7,413 nucleotides of DNA from CALMFT01 sp041674565 (GTDB lineage: Bacteria > Patescibacteriota > Gracilibacteria > Absconditabacterales > Absconditicoccaceae): positions 1 to 7,413 of the forward strand of contig JBAYVQ010000045.1 in the NCBI GenBank assembly GCA_041674565.1. The letters run 5' to 3'. This document shows, piece by piece, positions 5,991 through 7,413 of the stretch. A program made the translations under genes and the position numbers. How positions within the stretch are numbered: the stretch's first letter is position 1; the number at the start of each line of letters is the position of its first letter. The notes below the pieces were generated by a model that was not told where the DNA came from, searched no databases, and saw only the letters and a list, made by a program, of their open reading frames with translations.

Positions 5991-6384
5991 CGTCCGTTGG
6001 AGCGGTGGTTATGGCGGGTGGTTCCGAGTTTGCAGGTGCTGCAGGGGGAGTGCCGTTGCTCACCGAAGCACGGCTACGAGCACAAAGCACGCCAATGACC
6101 TGTCCTGCCACAAACAGCGGGACCATGGTTTGCCAGTCCATGATACCCATACCTTTCCATATCAGCAACGGTACGGTTTGGGCAAATACGGCCCATAGTA
6201 CCCAGGGGCGCATCCAGGTGGTGTGGCGGAAACTGTACCATAATCCCGCCAGGATGGCGAGGATCGTGATATGCCCCAAAGTTAGGGCTTGCGCGTCGTC
6301 GATGCCGCCGCTGTCCCAATTGAATTGGACCCACAGCAGCAAGATCAGCTGCATACTTACGAAGGGTACGAAAGTATTTTTCAT
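5971..6384 (-). CDS. GC-rich multi-helix membrane protein, ending at TGA
   Basis: From ATG 6384 the frame encodes 137 residues up to a TGA at 5971-5973. The alternative ATG at 6426 lies upstream of the predicted transcription start, so 6384 is preferred. Four hydrophobic segments are visible: FVSMQLILLLWVQF, ALTLGHITILAILAGLWYSF, PWVLWAVFAQTVPLLIW and MVPLFVAGQVIGVLC. A Pro/Ala/Thr-rich tail (NGTPPAAPANSEPP and onward) follows. Tryptophans are frequent and all TGG, and glycines are all GGN. Under code 25 the terminal TGA would be Gly and the frame would run on to TAA at 5857-5859, through the hairpin terminator and into the opposite gene. A standard-code stop therefore fits better here. GC is about 58% over 6001-6240 against about 32% in the methyltransferase. 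No family recognised. Either a recent transfer from a standard-code donor or an unusual native gene. Confidence 0.65.
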   Translation of the reverse strand: MKNTFVPFVSMQLILLLWVQFNWDSGGIDDAQALTLGHITILAILAGLWYSFRHTTWMRPWVLWAVFAQTVPLLIWKGMGIMDWQTMVPLFVAGQVIGVLCARSRASVSNGTPPAAPANSEPPAITTAPTDEKTTDG

Positions 6385-6417
6385 ACTGAAAGCGGTTTTA
6401 GTTCGAGCCGCTTGTGG

Positions 6418-6445
6418 TATATACATATTCTCTCTATATTGTCAA
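6418..6445 (-). promoter_or_regulatory. Candidate promoter of the GC-rich membrane-protein gene
   Basis: On the minus strand TTGACA (6445-6440) is followed after 16 bases by TATATA (6423-6418). The predicted start near 6411 leaves about 27 bases to ATG 6384. Its -35 hexamer is the left arm of an inverted repeat whose right arm is the -35 of the divergent promoter. Confidence 0.5.
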
Positions 6446-6450
6446 TATAT

Positions 6451-6479
6451 TTGACAGTGTCAGATTATTTCTATATCAT
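6451..6479 (+). promoter_or_regulatory. Strong candidate promoter of the rightward gene at 6506
   Basis: TTGACA (6451-6456), a 17-base spacer, then TATCAT (6474-6479) is close to the sigma-70 consensus. A start near 6486 would leave about 20 bases to ATG 6506. TGTCAA (6440-6445), five bases upstream of the -35, mirrors it and supplies the -35 of the divergent promoter. Confidence 0.6.
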
Positions 6480-6505
6480 TAGGGTATTTATACATACCCA
6501 GACTA

Positions 6506-7413
6506 ATGGCTTTAGAATTTGGTGGATATAACGAAGGCAAGGAGGCTCCCAAGTCCAAACTACATACTCCTTATCAACCAGGTAGGGTCCCAAGCAATCC
6601 TGAAAACAAGGAGAAGTTGGATGATTATGCTCTAGTGATACCATCAAGTCTGACTTGACTGGAAGTGTGAAAAGGTGAGGTCCTGGCATATGAAGCTCCA
6701 CTCATGAGCCATGATATCAATAAAACTTGAAATGTATGTACCTATAACCTGAGGGGTCTGGTGCCTATCAATGGAAACGCTGCTGATGCACAAAAAATTG
6801 TAGATCAGTTTATCACCCATTTCAAACTATTCTTAAAGGTTAATAATGTGATAGATGTGCAGTTTGGTATCGGGGCGGGCATAGGTACTTCTATTGCTGG
6901 CACAAAATATACTGGAGACTATATAGCGAGGTTGACTGCTACGTTTACTCTTGCAGATCCCAAAAAACCAGCCCCCAATCGCATTACTAAGATAGAGGGT
7001 GTCTCTCGTTACTATGTGAGCAGTGGTACGGATGATGACAAGAAGCGTGTGATCGCAGCGCACCAAAGCAATATGGGAGTATTTGAATGATACAACACTA
7101 TAGAAAATACACAGCAAGTTAACAGTCAGGCAGCTCTTTTTATATTTGGATATAAGCTGAATGGAGTCGCTGCTACGCCAGTGGTAAACAAGCCAGTAGT
7201 AACCAATCAACCCATTGGGACATATGAGACACCACAAGGGAAGCTAACTCTAGGTGCACCAGTGGATCGTTTTTCTCATGAGGGTGCGGTTTGTTTACCG
7301 TTGCTACTGGATGGTATGCAGGTCTGATCTCTTGTAAAGTGTGAAACGAAAACTGGTCGAAAAGCTCAAGCTGACTTCATTAGCGCTAAAGCAAGCCCAC
7401 AATGTTTTGATAA
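6506..7413 (+). CDS. Unrecognised protein, 3' end beyond the window
   Basis: The frame starts at ATG 6506 (MALEFGGYNEG) and is still open at the window end after 302 codons. Five TGA codons are read as Gly (in SLTGLEVGKGE, KTGNVC, FEGYNT, QVGSLV); 24 glycines use GGN. No signal peptide or membrane helix is seen. The N-terminus is charged and proline-containing. A central part is rich in beta-forming residues (VQFGIGAGIGTSIAGTKYTG, then DYIARLTATFTLADP). A linker of valine, proline and asparagine (VVNKPVVTNQP) leads to a second beta-rich part (YETPQGKLTLGAP). The composition would suit a structural or nucleic-acid-binding protein, but I recognise no family and assign no function. It has its own near-consensus promoter. 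The final TGATAA at 7408-7413 is not in this frame (it reads GAT AA), so it is not the stop. Confidence 0.85.

Noticed and set aside
5945..6454. Plus-strand open frame of 169 codons
   Set aside because: It is opposite the membrane-protein gene, which has clear hydrophobic segments and a promoter on its own strand; the plus frame also begins inside a terminator and lacks domain-like sequence.
6610..6625. GGAGAAGTTGGATGAT matches bases 1-16 of the window with one mismatch
   Set aside because: Both lie inside coding frames encoding Glu-Lys-Leu-x-Asp in unrelated proteins; no further similarity extends on either side.
6833..7237. Minus-strand open frame of 134 codons
   Set aside because: It is antisense to the continuous code-25 gene at 6506-7413, and its composition (Ser, Ile, Cys-rich) looks like a shadow.

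Overview
The window reads as the genome of a candidate-phylum bacterium, or an element living in one, that uses genetic code 25, in which TGA encodes glycine. Gracilibacteria (BD1-5) and Absconditabacteria (SR1) are the known users. Under the standard code almost every gene breaks into fragments. Read with TGA as Gly they become intact proteins, and the recoded residues fall on invariant glycines: the HELGH zinc motif of an ImmA/IrrE peptidase, the CGSGTT cofactor motif of a DNA methyltransferase, the CNxGLG motif of an endonuclease VII-type nuclease, and four glycines of an XRE repressor. Real stops are TAA or TAG, with one notable exception near 5971.

Layout. 1-529: 3' end of an HD-domain, dGTPase-like gene with no TGA-Gly codons, followed by a hairpin terminator. 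700-1563: a phosphotransferase of the APH/choline-kinase type. 1640-2516 (minus): a two-gene operon of an ImmA/IrrE-type metallopeptidase and a small two-helix membrane protein. 2708-3511 (plus): a beta-class DNA methyltransferase. 3471-4040 (minus): an endonuclease VII-family His-Me-finger nuclease whose 3' end overlaps that of the methyltransferase. 4040-4249 (minus): an XRE controller joined to the nuclease by a TAATG stop/start overlap. 4347-4927 (plus): an unrecognised gene that appears frameshifted near its 5' end. 5006-5902 (plus): an unrecognised protein with a weak kinase-like look. 5971-6384 (minus): a GC-rich, multi-helix membrane protein gene ending in TGA. 6506-7413+ (plus): a long unrecognised protein cut by the window edge.

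The centre looks like a controller-regulated type II restriction-modification system (C, R and M). XRE and nuclease form one operon, and the methyltransferase is convergent with them. A 17-bp element, TTGTAGTGTATAGACTG, lies upstream of the methyltransferase (2664-2680, plus) and upstream of the XRE-nuclease operon (4309-4325, minus). Extra GACT/AGTC elements beside the second copy resemble the GACT/AGTC cores of known C-boxes. The system would be written in code 25 and would use an endonuclease VII-type nuclease as its restriction enzyme. A phage origin of the same genes is the main alternative.

The central block (1640-4250) uses TGA for about three quarters of its glycines (39 TGA against 13 GGN by hand count). 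The flanking genes prefer GGN. This suggests the block was acquired from a different code-25 lineage or element. No rRNA, tRNA, CRISPR array or insertion sequence was seen.
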